This document shows, piece by piece, positions 21,545 to 30,520 of a DNA stretch of 38,145 bases (its first letter is position 1; each line of letters starts with the position of its first letter). Source of the DNA: an uncultured Oscillospiraceae bacterium (GTDB lineage Bacteria > Bacillota > Clostridia > Oscillospirales > Oscillospiraceae); contig CALXDJ010000017.1 in NCBI GenBank assembly GCA_944387035.1, positions 1 to 38,145 on the forward strand, read 5' to 3'. A model generated the notes under the pieces. It searched no databases and had not been told where the DNA came from. It saw nothing but the letters and a program-made list of their open reading frames with translations. The position numbers were made by a program, and so were the translations under genes.

Positions 21545-23020
21545 TCAAAGCTGCAATGACGCATAGAAGGCGGCAAATTCCGCCTGGTTGGCAAGACACT
21601 TTTCCGGACGCTCAATATACTCCTTGGGATACTTGGGGTTGAAGGCCCGCTGGATGCGGTTGGTGCCCGGCACCACCATCTTGGTGGAGCCGCCCGCACC
21701 GAAGGAGAGGATGGAGCAAAGCTCCGACATGATCTCTATATTATACAGGCACTGTGCCCCGGGATGACTCCAGCCGATATTTTCGAAGCTGCCGGACATG
21801 TACTTTTGCCGGTAGAGGTAGTAGGGGGCGTAGCCCCGGCCCCGCAGGGTGGGGGCGGCATAGTCCAGCATCGCTGCCACATCCTCCGGACCGGGGACGG
21901 GCAGACCCTCCAGCAGGATGCGGCTGCCCTTTTTCAGCGCCAGGGTGTGGACGGTGACATTGTCCGTCCCGTAATCCAGGCACCGGTCCAGAGAGCGGCA
22001 AAAGCCCTCCGGCGAGTCGGCGGGGAGTCCTGCAATGAGGTCCATGTTCACATGGGGGAAGTGGTACCGGCCCACCAGCTCCATGGCCTCGTCGATGGCG
22101 GCGGCGGTGTGGCGCCGGCCGATGGCCCGCAGGACGTGGTCCTCCATGGTCTGGGGATTGACGGAGATCCGGGTGACGCCGTGGGATTGGAGCACCGCCA
22201 GCTTGTCGGCGGTGATGGTGTCCGGCCGTCCGGCCTCCACGGTGACTTCCCGGCAGCCGTCCCGGTCAAAGGACGCCTCCCAGGCGGAGAGAACCCGGTC
22301 CATCTGCCCGGCGGTCAGGGTGGTGGGAGTGCCGCCGCCCATGTAGAACGAGCGCACCCGCAGCCCGGCCCGGCGGACCATCTCGCCGCCGGCGCGGATT
22401 TCCGCCACCAGGGCGTCCACGTAGGGCTCCACCAGGGCAAAGCTCTTTTCCACCGACTGGCTGACAAAGGAGCAGTAGGCACAGCGGGTGGGGCAGAAGG
22501 GAATGCCCACGTAAACGGCAATGTCCCGGGGGGCCAAGTCCCGGGAGACCGCCAGGGCGGCCGCGCCGGTCTCCACGGCCAAGGCGGCCCGGTCCGGCGT
22601 GACGAAGTACGCCTGCTCCAGCATGGCCCGGACGTCCTCCGGGGCGCGGCCTTCGGCCAGGGCCCAGGTGGCGGGCTTGTCGGGCCGGACGCCGGTGAGC
22701 ATGCCCCAGGGGGGCGTATCGCCGGTGACGGCCCGGGCGGCCAGGAAGAAGCACCGGCCGATGGCGTGGCGGCGCTGGCCCTCCTGCTGGAAGGCTGTGC
22801 CGGAGAGGGGGGCATCCAGGTGTTGGGACGCTGTTTTGCCCTGATGGCTCAGTTCCACGGTTACGCGGCACAGTCCCGGCGCATCGTCCACCGTGATGAC
22901 GGCCCAGTTGTCCTCGCCGGGGCCAATGGGCTCATAGACGGGCTTTTCGCCGGGGAAGAGGTTCATCAGGCTCTGCTCCACCACGTAGCGTTCGTCGTGG
23001 CCCCGCAGTTCCAGCTTCAT
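21545..23020 (-). CDS. hemZ: Radical SAM coproporphyrinogen dehydrogenase HemZ
   Basis: An oxygen-independent coproporphyrinogen III oxidase-like radical SAM enzyme. The 491-residue product has an N-terminal extension typical of HemZ (about residues 1-165), the iron-sulfur motif FCPTRCAYCSF (Cys176, Cys180, Cys183), the SAM-binding MGGGTPT segment, and HemN-like segments such as VNPQTMEDHVLRAIGR and NVNMD-type sequence. The C-terminal part includes YYLYRQKYMSGSFENIGW. ATG 23020 follows GTGAGG, eight bases past the stop of the MBL gene, so they are co-transcribed. No other heme genes are seen, so its role may be outside heme synthesis. Confidence 0.9.
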   Translation of the reverse strand: MKLELRGHDERYVVEQSLMNLFPGEKPVYEPIGPGEDNWAVITVDDAPGLCRVTVELSHQGKTASQHLDAPLSGTAFQQEGQRRHAIGRCFFLAARAVTGDTPPWGMLTGVRPDKPATWALAEGRAPEDVRAMLEQAYFVTPDRAALAVETGAAALAVSRDLAPRDIAVYVGIPFCPTRCAYCSFVSQSVEKSFALVEPYVDALVAEIRAGGEMVRRAGLRVRSFYMGGGTPTTLTAGQMDRVLSAWEASFDRDGCREVTVEAGRPDTITADKLAVLQSHGVTRISVNPQTMEDHVLRAIGRRHTAAAIDEAMELVGRYHFPHVNMDLIAGLPADSPEGFCRSLDRCLDYGTDNVTVHTLALKKGSRILLEGLPVPGPEDVAAMLDYAAPTLRGRGYAPYYLYRQKYMSGSFENIGWSHPGAQCLYNIEIMSELCSILSFGAGGSTKMVVPGTNRIQRAFNPKYPKEYIERPEKCLANQAEFAAFYASLQL

Positions 23021-23027
23021 AGACGCC

Positions 23028-23642
23028 TCACTTTCTCATGGCCTGGATCAGATAGGGATTCGTCCGCCGCTCCGTATCCAGGTCCGAGGGCTCCATATGG
23101 CCGGGCAGCACCCGGTAATTGCCCGTAAGACGCCCCAGCCGGGCCAGAGAGTCCATGAGCGTGGTCATGCTGCCGCCCACAAAGTCCGTCCGGCCGCAGG
23201 AGCCGGCAAAGAGGGTGTCGCCGCAAAAGAGCACGTCGCCGCAGCGCAGGGTTCTGCCGCCCTCGGAGTGGCCGGGGGTGGAGAGCACCTCCACGGTGAG
23301 ATTGCCCACGGCGATCTTGTCTCCCTCGCCGTAGTCCACGGCGCCGGGAATGGCGGGAAAGAGCTCCGCGGCGTAGGTCCCGGCGTCGTACTGATCCTTG
23401 CGGCTCAGGTACACCGGCACCTGGGGCCACATCTGCCGCAGCTGGGCCACGGCGCCGGTGTGGTCATAGTGGCCGTGGGTGAGGAGGATGGCGCAGGGGG
23501 TGCAGCCGCTTTCCTGCACCGCCGCGGCCACCCGGGACGCCTCCGCGCCGGGATCGATAACGGCGCAGACGCCGGCGCCGGTGTCGCAGAGCAGATAGCA
23601 GTTGGTGCCGATGGGGCCCACCTGCAGGGTTTTGATTTCCAT
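23028..23642 (-). CDS. MBL-fold hydrolase, glyoxalase II-like
   Basis: The 204-residue protein carries the metallo-beta-lactamase motif HGHYDH (His56, His58, Asp60, His61), then TPGHSEGG and FCGDTLFAGSCGRTD, and a final VLPGHMEPSDL. These are the metal ligands of the glyoxalase II-like YcbL/GloB-type group. It is shorter than true glyoxalase II (about 250), lacking its C-terminal helical domain, so it is better called an MBL hydrolase. ATG 23642 has GGAGG nine bases upstream. The order dtd-MBL-hemZ after relA is usual in Clostridia. Confidence 0.9.
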   Translation of the reverse strand: MEIKTLQVGPIGTNCYLLCDTGAGVCAVIDPGAEASRVAAAVQESGCTPCAILLTHGHYDHTGAVAQLRQMWPQVPVYLSRKDQYDAGTYAAELFPAIPGAVDYGEGDKIAVGNLTVEVLSTPGHSEGGRTLRCGDVLFCGDTLFAGSCGRTDFVGGSMTTLMDSLARLGRLTGNYRVLPGHMEPSDLDTERRTNPYLIQAMRK

Positions 23643-23654
23643 GGGATTTCCTCC

Positions 23655-23700
23655 GAAAGAAAAGATCATCCTGGGGCGCCCCCCTTTGGGTGCGCCCCAG
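23655..23700 (-). terminator. Possible terminator between dtd and the MBL gene
   Basis: CTGGGGCGC (23671-23679) and GCGCCCCAG (23692-23700) form a 9-bp stem. On the minus strand GATGATCTTTTCTTTC follows, an interrupted T tract just ahead of the MBL gene's ribosome binding site. It may be a partial terminator or attenuator. Confidence 0.5.
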
Positions 23701-23754
23701 TGCCGGTCCGCGGCGGAAGAGCCGCATGCTCTCCGCCGGAGTTGGATGTGTCCG

Positions 23755-24198
23755 TCAGGGCCGGTCCGTGTCGAAGAGGATCGTCACCGGTCCGTCGTTC
23801 AAGGAGTCCACCTGCATATCCGCGCCGAACTGGCCGTGCTGGACGTCGAAGCCCCGCTCCCGGCAGTGGGCCAGGAAGGTCTCGTACAGGGGAATGGCCG
23901 TCTCCGGCCGGGCCGCGCCGGTAAAGCCCGGGCGGCGGGAGGAGGTGTCGGCGTAGAGGGTGAACTGGGAGACCACCAGAAGGTTCCCGCCCACCTGCTC
24001 CAGACTGCGGTTCATTTTGCCGTTTTCGTCGGAGAACACCCGCAGGTTGCAGATCTTCTCCGCCAGGTGATGGGCGGTCTCCTCCATATCCTGGAGACCC
24101 ACGCCCAGCAGCACCAGAAAGCCGGTGCCGATGGCCCCGCAGACCTCCCCCTCGATGGAGACGGAGGCCCGGGTGACCCGGGTGACCACTGCGCGCAT
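23755..24198 (-). CDS. dtd: D-aminoacyl-tRNA deacylase
   Basis: Dtd removes D-amino acids (and glycine from mischarged tRNA-Ala) from tRNAs. The 147-residue product is full length: MRAVVTRVTRASVSIEGEVC, the catalytic SQFTLYAD stretch, and the C-terminal NDGPVTILFDT corresponding to the family's NxGPVT motif. ATG 24198 follows GGAAAGGAG. It lies directly after relA, the usual firmicute order. Confidence 0.95.
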   Translation of the reverse strand: MRAVVTRVTRASVSIEGEVCGAIGTGFLVLLGVGLQDMEETAHHLAEKICNLRVFSDENGKMNRSLEQVGGNLLVVSQFTLYADTSSRRPGFTGAARPETAIPLYETFLAHCRERGFDVQHGQFGADMQVDSLNDGPVTILFDTDRP

Positions 24199-24277
24199 GG
24201 ATGCGCTCCTTTCCGCGGGCCGGAGCCCGCATGGTTTGGGGGACGTCCCGGCCGGGCGGGACGGGGAAGGCGCTCCC

Positions 24278-26521
24278 TCAGCCTGCCGGACGGGTGACTT
24301 TGAGCACGCCGGAGATCTGGTGGAGGCGGTTCATGAGAGAGGAGAGCTGCTGGCTGTCCCGCATGCGGACCTCCAGACGGAAGATGGCGAACTGGTCCTC
24401 GGTGCTGCGGGAGTTGATGCCCAGCACGAAGGTGTTGGTGGTGGACAGAGCCGCGGAGATATCCAGCAGCAGTCCCTGGCGGTCCTTGCACACCACTTCC
24501 AGCGTGGTGGGATAGCTCTCGTTGGTGTCGGTGCCCCAGCTGACCTTGATCCAGCGGCCGGCGGTCTCCGGCGCGGCCCGCTTTTCCGGGGAGGCGTTGG
24601 GACAGTCGGCCCGGTGGACGGACACGCCGTAGCCCCGGGTGATAAAGCCCACGATCTCGTCGCCGGGCACCGGAGTGCAGCACTTGGAGAACTTCACCAG
24701 ACAGTTGTCCAGGCCCTCGACAATGATGCCCTGCTCGCTTTTGACGTGCTTGGGCCCGGCGGGCTTGGCGGCGGCTGCTGCCTTGGAGGAAGCGGACTTG
24801 GCGGCCTCCTCCTTCTGGGCCTCAGCGGCCTCGGCGGCCAGCTTTTCGGCCTGATGATGCTTGGCAATGCGCTGCAGCTCGCCCTGCATCCGGCTCACGG
24901 CCTTTTGCGCGGTGAAGCCGCCGTAGCCGATGGCGGCGTACATTTCATCGAGAGAGCCGTAGGAGACCTTCTTCAAAAGAACCGGCAGCGTGTCGGCGGC
25001 GGTGATATCCCGCATGGGGATGCCGCAGTGCTTGAGCTCGGCTTCAAAGGCGGCCCGGCCGTTGGCGATGTTCTCCTCTTTCTTCTCCTTTTTGAACCAC
25101 TGGCGGATCTTGCTGCGGGCCTCGCTGGACTTGGCAATCTTCATCCAGTCCCGTCCGGGGCCCTTGGCGTTTTTGGAGGTGAGAATCTCCACAATGTCGC
25201 CGTTTTTCAAAACATGGTCAAAGGTGACGATGCGGCCGTTGACCTTGGCGCCCACCATCCGGTTGCCCACGGCGGAGTGAATGGCGTAGGCAAAGTCAAT
25301 GGGGGTGGCGCCGGCGGGGAGGTTCTGCACGTCGCCGTTGGGGGTAAAGACGAAGACCTCGTCGGAGAACATATCCACCTTCAGAGAGTGGATATAGTCC
25401 TCGGCGTCGGCGCCCTCCTGGTTTTCCAGCAGACGCCGGACCCACTCGTAGCGGCCTTCCGTACCGGCGCCCTGGCCGTTTTGCTTGTACTTCCAGTGGG
25501 CGGCCACGCCGTACTCGGCGATCTCGTGCATCTCCCGGGTGCGGATCTGCACCTCGAAGGGGATGCCGTCGTTGCCCATGACGGTGGTGTGCAGGGACTG
25601 GTAGCCGTTGGGCTTGGGGGTGCCGATATAGTCCTTGAACCGGCCCAGAATGGGCTTGTAGAGATCGTGCACCACACCCAAGACGTTGTAGCAGTCTCCC
25701 ACGGTGTCCACAATGACCCGGAAGGCGAACAGGTCGAAGATCTCATTGAGGGACTTGTTCTGGCTGAACATCTTGCGGTAAATGGAGTAGGGGTGCTTGA
25801 TGCGGCCGTAGACGATGTGGGAGATGCCCAGCTGGTCCAGCCGCTCGTCGATCTGGGCCTGGGTCCGGGCCATGAAGGCGTCGTACTCCTGTTTCCGGGC
25901 GTCCAGGTTGGAGACGATCTCCTCGTAACCCACAGGGTCCAGGTATTTTAAGGACAGGTCCTCCAGCTCCCACTTGATGCGCTGCATGCCCAGGCGGTGG
26001 GAGATGGGGGCGTAAATCTCCATGGTCTCCAGGGATTTTTGCTTCTGCTTGGCCGGAGACTGATACTCCATGGTGCGCATGTTGTGGAGCCGGTCGGCGA
26101 TTTTGATGAGGATGACCCGGATGTCCTTGCTCATGGCGATGAGCATTTTGCGCAGATTCTCCATCTGCTCATCTTCCTTGGTGGCGTACTGGATGCGGGT
26201 CAGCTTGCTGACGCCCTCCACCAGGTCGGCGATGGTGGGAGAGAACAGGCGGGAGACCTCCTCGTGGGTGGCGGGGGTATCTTCGATGACATCGTGGAGC
26301 AAGGCGGCCTCAATGGACTCGCTGTCCAGCTTGAGCTCCTCAGCCACGATCTGCGCCACCGCCAGGGGGTGGATGATATAGGGCTCGCCGCTTTTGCGCT
26401 TTTGCCCCGCGTGGGAGCGTTCGGCAAATTCAAAGGCGGCCCGGATCTGGGCAAAGTCCGCGGCGGGATTGTAGCCCCGGACGGTTTTTTCCAGCTGTTC
26501 AAACTGCTCCTGAATGGTCAT
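24278..26521 (-). CDS. relA: Bifunctional (p)ppGpp synthetase/hydrolase
   Basis: A long RSH enzyme that makes and degrades (p)ppGpp in the stringent response. The 747-residue protein has the HD hydrolase domain (YIIHPLAVAQIVAEEL, LLHDVIEDT with His76-Asp77), the synthetase domain (YSIYRKMFSQNKSLNEIFDL, FAFRVIVDTVGDCYNVLG, PKPNGYQSLHTTV), TGS (VFTPNGDVQNLPAGATPIDF), and a C-terminal region with CCTPVPGDEIVGFITRG and ACT (DISAALSTTNTFVLGINSRS). Both catalytic halves look complete. The start ATG overlaps the recJ stop as ATGA, so the two are translationally coupled. The apt gene often found between recJ and relA in Firmicutes is absent. Confidence 0.96.
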   Translation of the reverse strand: MTIQEQFEQLEKTVRGYNPAADFAQIRAAFEFAERSHAGQKRKSGEPYIIHPLAVAQIVAEELKLDSESIEAALLHDVIEDTPATHEEVSRLFSPTIADLVEGVSKLTRIQYATKEDEQMENLRKMLIAMSKDIRVILIKIADRLHNMRTMEYQSPAKQKQKSLETMEIYAPISHRLGMQRIKWELEDLSLKYLDPVGYEEIVSNLDARKQEYDAFMARTQAQIDERLDQLGISHIVYGRIKHPYSIYRKMFSQNKSLNEIFDLFAFRVIVDTVGDCYNVLGVVHDLYKPILGRFKDYIGTPKPNGYQSLHTTVMGNDGIPFEVQIRTREMHEIAEYGVAAHWKYKQNGQGAGTEGRYEWVRRLLENQEGADAEDYIHSLKVDMFSDEVFVFTPNGDVQNLPAGATPIDFAYAIHSAVGNRMVGAKVNGRIVTFDHVLKNGDIVEILTSKNAKGPGRDWMKIAKSSEARSKIRQWFKKEKKEENIANGRAAFEAELKHCGIPMRDITAADTLPVLLKKVSYGSLDEMYAAIGYGGFTAQKAVSRMQGELQRIAKHHQAEKLAAEAAEAQKEEAAKSASSKAAAAAKPAGPKHVKSEQGIIVEGLDNCLVKFSKCCTPVPGDEIVGFITRGYGVSVHRADCPNASPEKRAAPETAGRWIKVSWGTDTNESYPTTLEVVCKDRQGLLLDISAALSTTNTFVLGINSRSTEDQFAIFRLEVRMRDSQQLSSLMNRLHQISGVLKVTRPAG

Positions 26522-28629
26522 GACACATCACCTCGGTTCCGATTGACGGCCCGCTCCTGAAGCCGGACCAGATACGGGCAGGCGGTCAGGTCCACCTTGC
26601 CCTGAATGGAGTTGAGATGCAGCACCAGCCGCGCTCCCTCCTCCCGCAGGCTGACAAGGCCGCGCTCCCGGAAGATTTCAAGCGCCAGGGCGGCCCGGAG
26701 GAAATTCTCGCTGCCGCCGCACTCGCAGGCGGCTTCCCGGGCCAGGGTACGCAAAAAGGGCAGACGGTCCGTCTCCGTTTTGCCGGTGCGCAGGTGCCGC
26801 TCCAGCACCCGCCAGTAGGGCACCAGCTGGTCCCGGGTGGTCTGGAGGCGGGCGGCCTCCTGGGCAGTCAGGGGGTCGCCGGCCACCAGCCGGGCTACCA
26901 GAGCCAGGTCCTCGGCCTGGTGGCGGCTGGGCGTCAGAGAGGGACGGATATCCACCAGCTGCAATTGCAGTGTGGTGTTGCCCCGGAACGTGTTGATCTG
27001 GAAATAGAAGGCCACGTCCACCCGGCTGCCCGCCGTGATGCCGCACTCGTCCTCCGTCACGGAGAAGAAGATGGCGTCAAACCGGCAGGGGCCCTTGCTC
27101 AGATGGAGCTTGAGGTGGCGGCCCTGGCCCACGGGCTGGATGGAGTCCACCATGGCCCCCAGCAGGGCGAAGACCGGCCGGGCGTTGCCCGCGCCGTAGG
27201 GCTCCAGCCGTCCCAGCTCCTCCACCTCGGAAAGCGTCACGGCGCCGGGGCAGGTGATGGCGGCGTCCACCTCCAGAGAGGAGACAGGGAGCTTGCCGCC
27301 GCAGGTTTCCCGCACATAGCGGTTCATCCGGGTGCGGAAGGCGTCGATGTTCTCCTCGGGGATGGTGAAGCCCGCGGCCAGCTCATGGCCGCCGAAGCCG
27401 GAGAGCAGACCCTTGCAGGACTCCAGGGCGGCGAACAGGTTGAAGCCGCCGTAGGACCGGCACGAGCCCTTGCCCACGCCGTCTTTGAGGTGGATCATAA
27501 AGCTGGGGCAGGAGTATTTTTCGCTCAGGCGGGAGGCCACAATGCCCACCACGCCCTGATGCCAATGCTCGCTGGCCAGAACCAGGGCGTTGCGGTCCTC
27601 ACTGCGCAAGTGGGTGATCTTGTCGGCGGCGTCGGCACAGATGGCCTGCTCCACCGCCTGCCGTTCCCGGTTGAGATCGCACAGCTGCCGGGCCAGTTCC
27701 TCGGCCCGGGCCGGATCGTCGGTTTCCAGCAGGTCCGCCGCCAGATCCGCCGCGCCCATCCGGCCCGCGGCGTTGATCCGGGGGGAGAGGACGAAGCCGA
27801 TCTGGATGGAGGTGATGGGCTTGCCCAGCAGGCCCGCCTCCTTCAAAAGGGCGTGAATGCCCACAAAGTCCGTGTGGGGCAGGGCCTCCAGTCCGCAGGA
27901 GACGATGGTCCGGTTCTCTCCCTCCATGCGCATGACGTCGGCCACGGTGCCGATGGCGGCCAGAGTGCAGTACCGGGCGAAGAGGGCGTCCTCCCGGTTC
28001 TGGCCGCCCAGGGCCAGCACCAGCTTGAGGGCCACGCCCACGCCTGCCAGATGCTTGAAGGGATACGGACAGTCCGGCCGGTGGGGGTCCACCACCGCCA
28101 CGGCGGCGGGGAGCTGCTCCTTGCACTCATGATGGTCCGTCACCACCACGTCCATGCCCAGAGAGGCGGCGTAGGCCACCTCCTCATTGCCGGTGATGCC
28201 GCAGTCCACGGTGACCATCAGAGTGGCACCCTGATCCCGCAGGCCCCGGATGGCCTCGCAGCTCAGGCCGTAGCCGTCCTCCACCCGCCGGGGAATATAG
28301 CGCAGGCACTTGACGCCGCAGCTTTTGAGATAGTCCATCAGCAGCACCGTGGAGGTGATTCCGTCCACATCGTAATCGCCGAACACGGCGATGGTCTCCC
28401 CATCGGCGATGGCCCGCTGAATCCGGGCCACAGCCTTGTCCATGTCCTTCATTCCCATGGGGGAGAGGGTCAATGACCGTTCCCGGTCCAGAGCCTCCGC
28501 CGCGGCCTCCGGAGAGTGCACGCCCCGGGCAGCCAGCACCACGGACAGCAGGTACGGGTATCCCGCCCCCCGCAGGAGGGCGATGTCCTGCTCATCCGGA
28601 GCGCCGATGTTCCACTTTTGAAATTTCAT
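26518..28629 (-). CDS. recJ: Single-strand DNA exonuclease RecJ
   Basis: RecJ degrades ssDNA 5' to 3' in recombination and mismatch repair. The 703-residue protein has DHH-family motifs in order: FGDYDVDGITS (motif I), TVDCGITG, TDHHECK (motif III), and GVGVALKL; then the DHHA1 domain with SEHWHQGVVGIVASR, and FGGHELAAGFT. A C-terminal region of about 200 residues follows (LQLQLVDIRPS and a helical tail), as in firmicute RecJ. ATG 28629 has AAAGGAGG nine bases upstream and fits the family start MKFQKWN. It has its own sigma-A promoter and leads a recJ-relA unit that may continue to dtd. Confidence 0.95.
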   Translation of the reverse strand: MKFQKWNIGAPDEQDIALLRGAGYPYLLSVVLAARGVHSPEAAAEALDRERSLTLSPMGMKDMDKAVARIQRAIADGETIAVFGDYDVDGITSTVLLMDYLKSCGVKCLRYIPRRVEDGYGLSCEAIRGLRDQGATLMVTVDCGITGNEEVAYAASLGMDVVVTDHHECKEQLPAAVAVVDPHRPDCPYPFKHLAGVGVALKLVLALGGQNREDALFARYCTLAAIGTVADVMRMEGENRTIVSCGLEALPHTDFVGIHALLKEAGLLGKPITSIQIGFVLSPRINAAGRMGAADLAADLLETDDPARAEELARQLCDLNRERQAVEQAICADAADKITHLRSEDRNALVLASEHWHQGVVGIVASRLSEKYSCPSFMIHLKDGVGKGSCRSYGGFNLFAALESCKGLLSGFGGHELAAGFTIPEENIDAFRTRMNRYVRETCGGKLPVSSLEVDAAITCPGAVTLSEVEELGRLEPYGAGNARPVFALLGAMVDSIQPVGQGRHLKLHLSKGPCRFDAIFFSVTEDECGITAGSRVDVAFYFQINTFRGNTTLQLQLVDIRPSLTPSRHQAEDLALVARLVAGDPLTAQEAARLQTTRDQLVPYWRVLERHLRTGKTETDRLPFLRTLAREAACECGGSENFLRAALALEIFRERGLVSLREEGARLVLHLNSIQGKVDLTACPYLVRLQERAVNRNRGDVS

Positions 28630-28685
28630 GGACCCGTCCTCCTTTCTGGACACAAATGTGTATACAATGCCATAATAACCACCCT

Positions 28686-28714
28686 ATTATAGCAGAAAAC
28701 ACAGAGCAGGTAAA
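28686..28714 (-). promoter_or_regulatory. Sigma-A promoter of recJ-relA
   Basis: On the minus strand -35 TTTACC (28709-28714), 17 bases, -10 TATAAT (28686-28691), about 57 bases before the recJ start. The leader contains an inverted ACAC/GTGT motif (ACACAAATGTGT, near 28650-28661). Confidence 0.75.
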
Positions 28715-28776
28715 GCACCAATCTGCCGTAAAACCGTGGATTTTCCCGCCGTGCGGGGGCGTTCGACAGGCTTGGT

Positions 28777-28805
28777 TTGACGGCGGCGGGAGAATTTGGT
28801 ACAAT
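28777..28805 (+). promoter_or_regulatory. Strong sigma-A promoter of the SLH protein
   Basis: -35 TTGACG (28777-28782), 17 bases, -10 TACAAT (28800-28805), about 35 bases before the start codon. Confidence 0.8.
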
Positions 28806-28843
28806 AACCGGAACCATCCTGTCAAAAAGGAGCGATTTTGACC

Positions 28844-30367
28844 ATGAAAACACGCGTACAACGCCTGTTGAGCGGGCTGCTGGCCTGCTGTCTAGTGTGC
28901 ACGGTTTTGACGTGGAACGCCGAAGCCGCCGGAGTCTGCGGATTCCGGGACGTACCGGCAAACCACTGGGCGGCCTCTTCCATCCAGCGCTGTGTGGAGC
29001 TGGGACTGTTTCAAGGGGAGAGTGCCACAACCTTCGGTGTGGGCCATGAGATGAACCGGGCCGGATTCACCGTGGTGCTGGCCCGGCTGTTCGGCTGGGA
29101 GACCACGGGGCTGGACGTGAACATCACGGAGATTTATGAGGATGTGCCCGCCAATACCTGGTACGCCGGGGCGGTGGCGGCGGCCTATACCCACGGTGCC
29201 CTGACCCGGCAAAGCGCGTCCTTCCGGCCGGACGAGCCCATCACCCGGGAGGAACTGGCGGTGATGCTGGTGCGGGCCATGGGGTACGGAACCCTGGCGG
29301 GGCTGGCCCAGGACCTGGCCCAACCCTTCCGGGATGTGACCACCAACACCGGCTACATCGCCATGGCCTACGAGCTGGGGCTGGTCAGCGGCACCACGGC
29401 CACCACATTCTCCCCGGAGCGCACCGCCACCCGGGAGCAGACGGCAGTGATTTTGATGCGGCTTTACGACAAACTCCACGCCGCGGCCCCGGGAAAAATC
29501 GGCATTGTGGCCTCGGCGGAGGAGGCGGTGGACCTCACGGGCTTTGACGCCGTGGCTCTGACGGCGGGTCAGCTGGTCTATCAGAGCGGCGGAACGCACC
29601 TCACCGCTACCAGCGCGGCGGCGGATGCCGCGGCGGTACGGACCGCGGCGGAGAGCGCCGGCGCGGCGCTGCTCTACCGGGCCACCGGCTCGGAGGGCAT
29701 TCTCCGGGGAGATCCCGGGGAGACGGCCGCCATCGTGGCTGCGGCCGCGGCGGAGTATGACGGCGTACTGCTGGACCTGCAGACGGTCAGCTACCAGTAC
29801 CGGAAGAATCTCACGGCCCTGGTGACCGCCCTGGACACGGCCTTGGGAGAAAAGACGCTGTATGTGACGGTGCAGGCCCCTTCCCAGGACGATCCCATGG
29901 CGGAGGAGGGGTATGACTACACGGCCCTGGCCGCCCTGGCCGACGGCCTGATCGTACGGGTGGATGCCTATGAGGGCACCGGATCGGTCCCCATCGCGCC
30001 CATGGAGCCGCTGGAGGCGGTGTACTACGCCATGAGCCGCCTTTCCGACACGGTGGCGCCGGAGAAGCTGGTGCTGCAGCTGACCACCACCGCCTCGGTG
30101 TGGACCGACGGAAAGCGGGACGCGTCCGTTACCGGCGCCCAGGCGGCCCAGTGGGCGGAGTCCGGCGCTCTGCGGGAATATTACTCCAGTGAATACGCCT
30201 GCGCCTATCTCAGCGGCACCATGGACAAGCAGGAGCGGGTGGTCTGGTATCTCAACGGCGATGCGGTCAAGGAGCGGACGGTTCTGGCCGCCTGCTTCGG
30301 AATCAACCAGGTCTGCCTGACCAGCCTGGAGGAGCTGTGGCCCGGACTGCTGGAGGCCCTGGAATAA
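28844..30367 (+). CDS. Secreted SLH-domain protein with degenerate GH18-like barrel
   Basis: A 507-residue surface protein: signal peptide (MKTRVQRLLSGLLACCLVCT...NAEAA), then three S-layer homology domains (about residues 30-200: FRDVPANHWAASSIQRCVEL, YEDVPANTWYAGAVAAAYTH with FRPDEPITREELAVMLVRAM, FRDVTTNTGYIAMAYELGLV with FSPERTATREQTAVILMRLY). SLH domains bind pyruvylated cell-wall polymers. The rest resembles a GH18-type TIM barrel (EYDGVLLDLQTV, KTLYVTVQAPSQ, TALAALADGLIVRVDAY, LVLQLTTTASVWT). Where active GH18 enzymes have DG..xDxE, here it reads DGVLLDLQ, with Gln313 in place of the catalytic Glu, so it may bind glycans without cleaving them. ATG 28844 is 11 bases after AAGGAG; in-frame TTG 28838 is five bases away and could be the true start. 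Confidence 0.85.
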   Translation: MKTRVQRLLSGLLACCLVCTVLTWNAEAAGVCGFRDVPANHWAASSIQRCVELGLFQGESATTFGVGHEMNRAGFTVVLARLFGWETTGLDVNITEIYEDVPANTWYAGAVAAAYTHGALTRQSASFRPDEPITREELAVMLVRAMGYGTLAGLAQDLAQPFRDVTTNTGYIAMAYELGLVSGTTATTFSPERTATREQTAVILMRLYDKLHAAAPGKIGIVASAEEAVDLTGFDAVALTAGQLVYQSGGTHLTATSAAADAAAVRTAAESAGAALLYRATGSEGILRGDPGETAAIVAAAAAEYDGVLLDLQTVSYQYRKNLTALVTALDTALGEKTLYVTVQAPSQDDPMAEEGYDYTALAALADGLIVRVDAYEGTGSVPIAPMEPLEAVYYAMSRLSDTVAPEKLVLQLTTTASVWTDGKRDASVTGAQAAQWAESGALREYYSSEYACAYLSGTMDKQERVVWYLNGDAVKERTVLAACFGINQVCLTSLEELWPGLLEALE

Positions 30368-30411
30368 TGCGGCATTCCGCTTGTATTCAAGCGGCTTGAC
30401 CGGAAATGCGC

Positions 30412-30450
30412 ACGGCGCCGGACCATCTGGTCCGGCGCCGTTTGGCTTTT
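30412..30450 (+). terminator. Rho-independent terminator of the SLH gene
   Basis: ACGGCGCCGGACCA (30412-30425) and TGGTCCGGCGCCGT (30428-30441) form a perfect 14-bp stem with a two-base loop, then TTGGCTTTT. Confidence 0.85.
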
Positions 30451-30463
30451 GGATCGGGGACGT

Positions 30464-30497
30464 ATAAAAAGGCCCCCGCCAACTCGGCGGGGGCCTT
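30464..30497 (-). terminator. Rho-independent terminator of the P-loop gene
   Basis: AAGGCCCCCGCC (30469-30480), loop AACTC and GGCGGGGGCCTT (30486-30497) form a perfect 12-bp stem, with T's on the minus strand (plus A run 30466-30470). Confidence 0.85.
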
Positions 30498-30520
30498 GGA
30501 TTTCCAAAGTCAGAGGGGAA

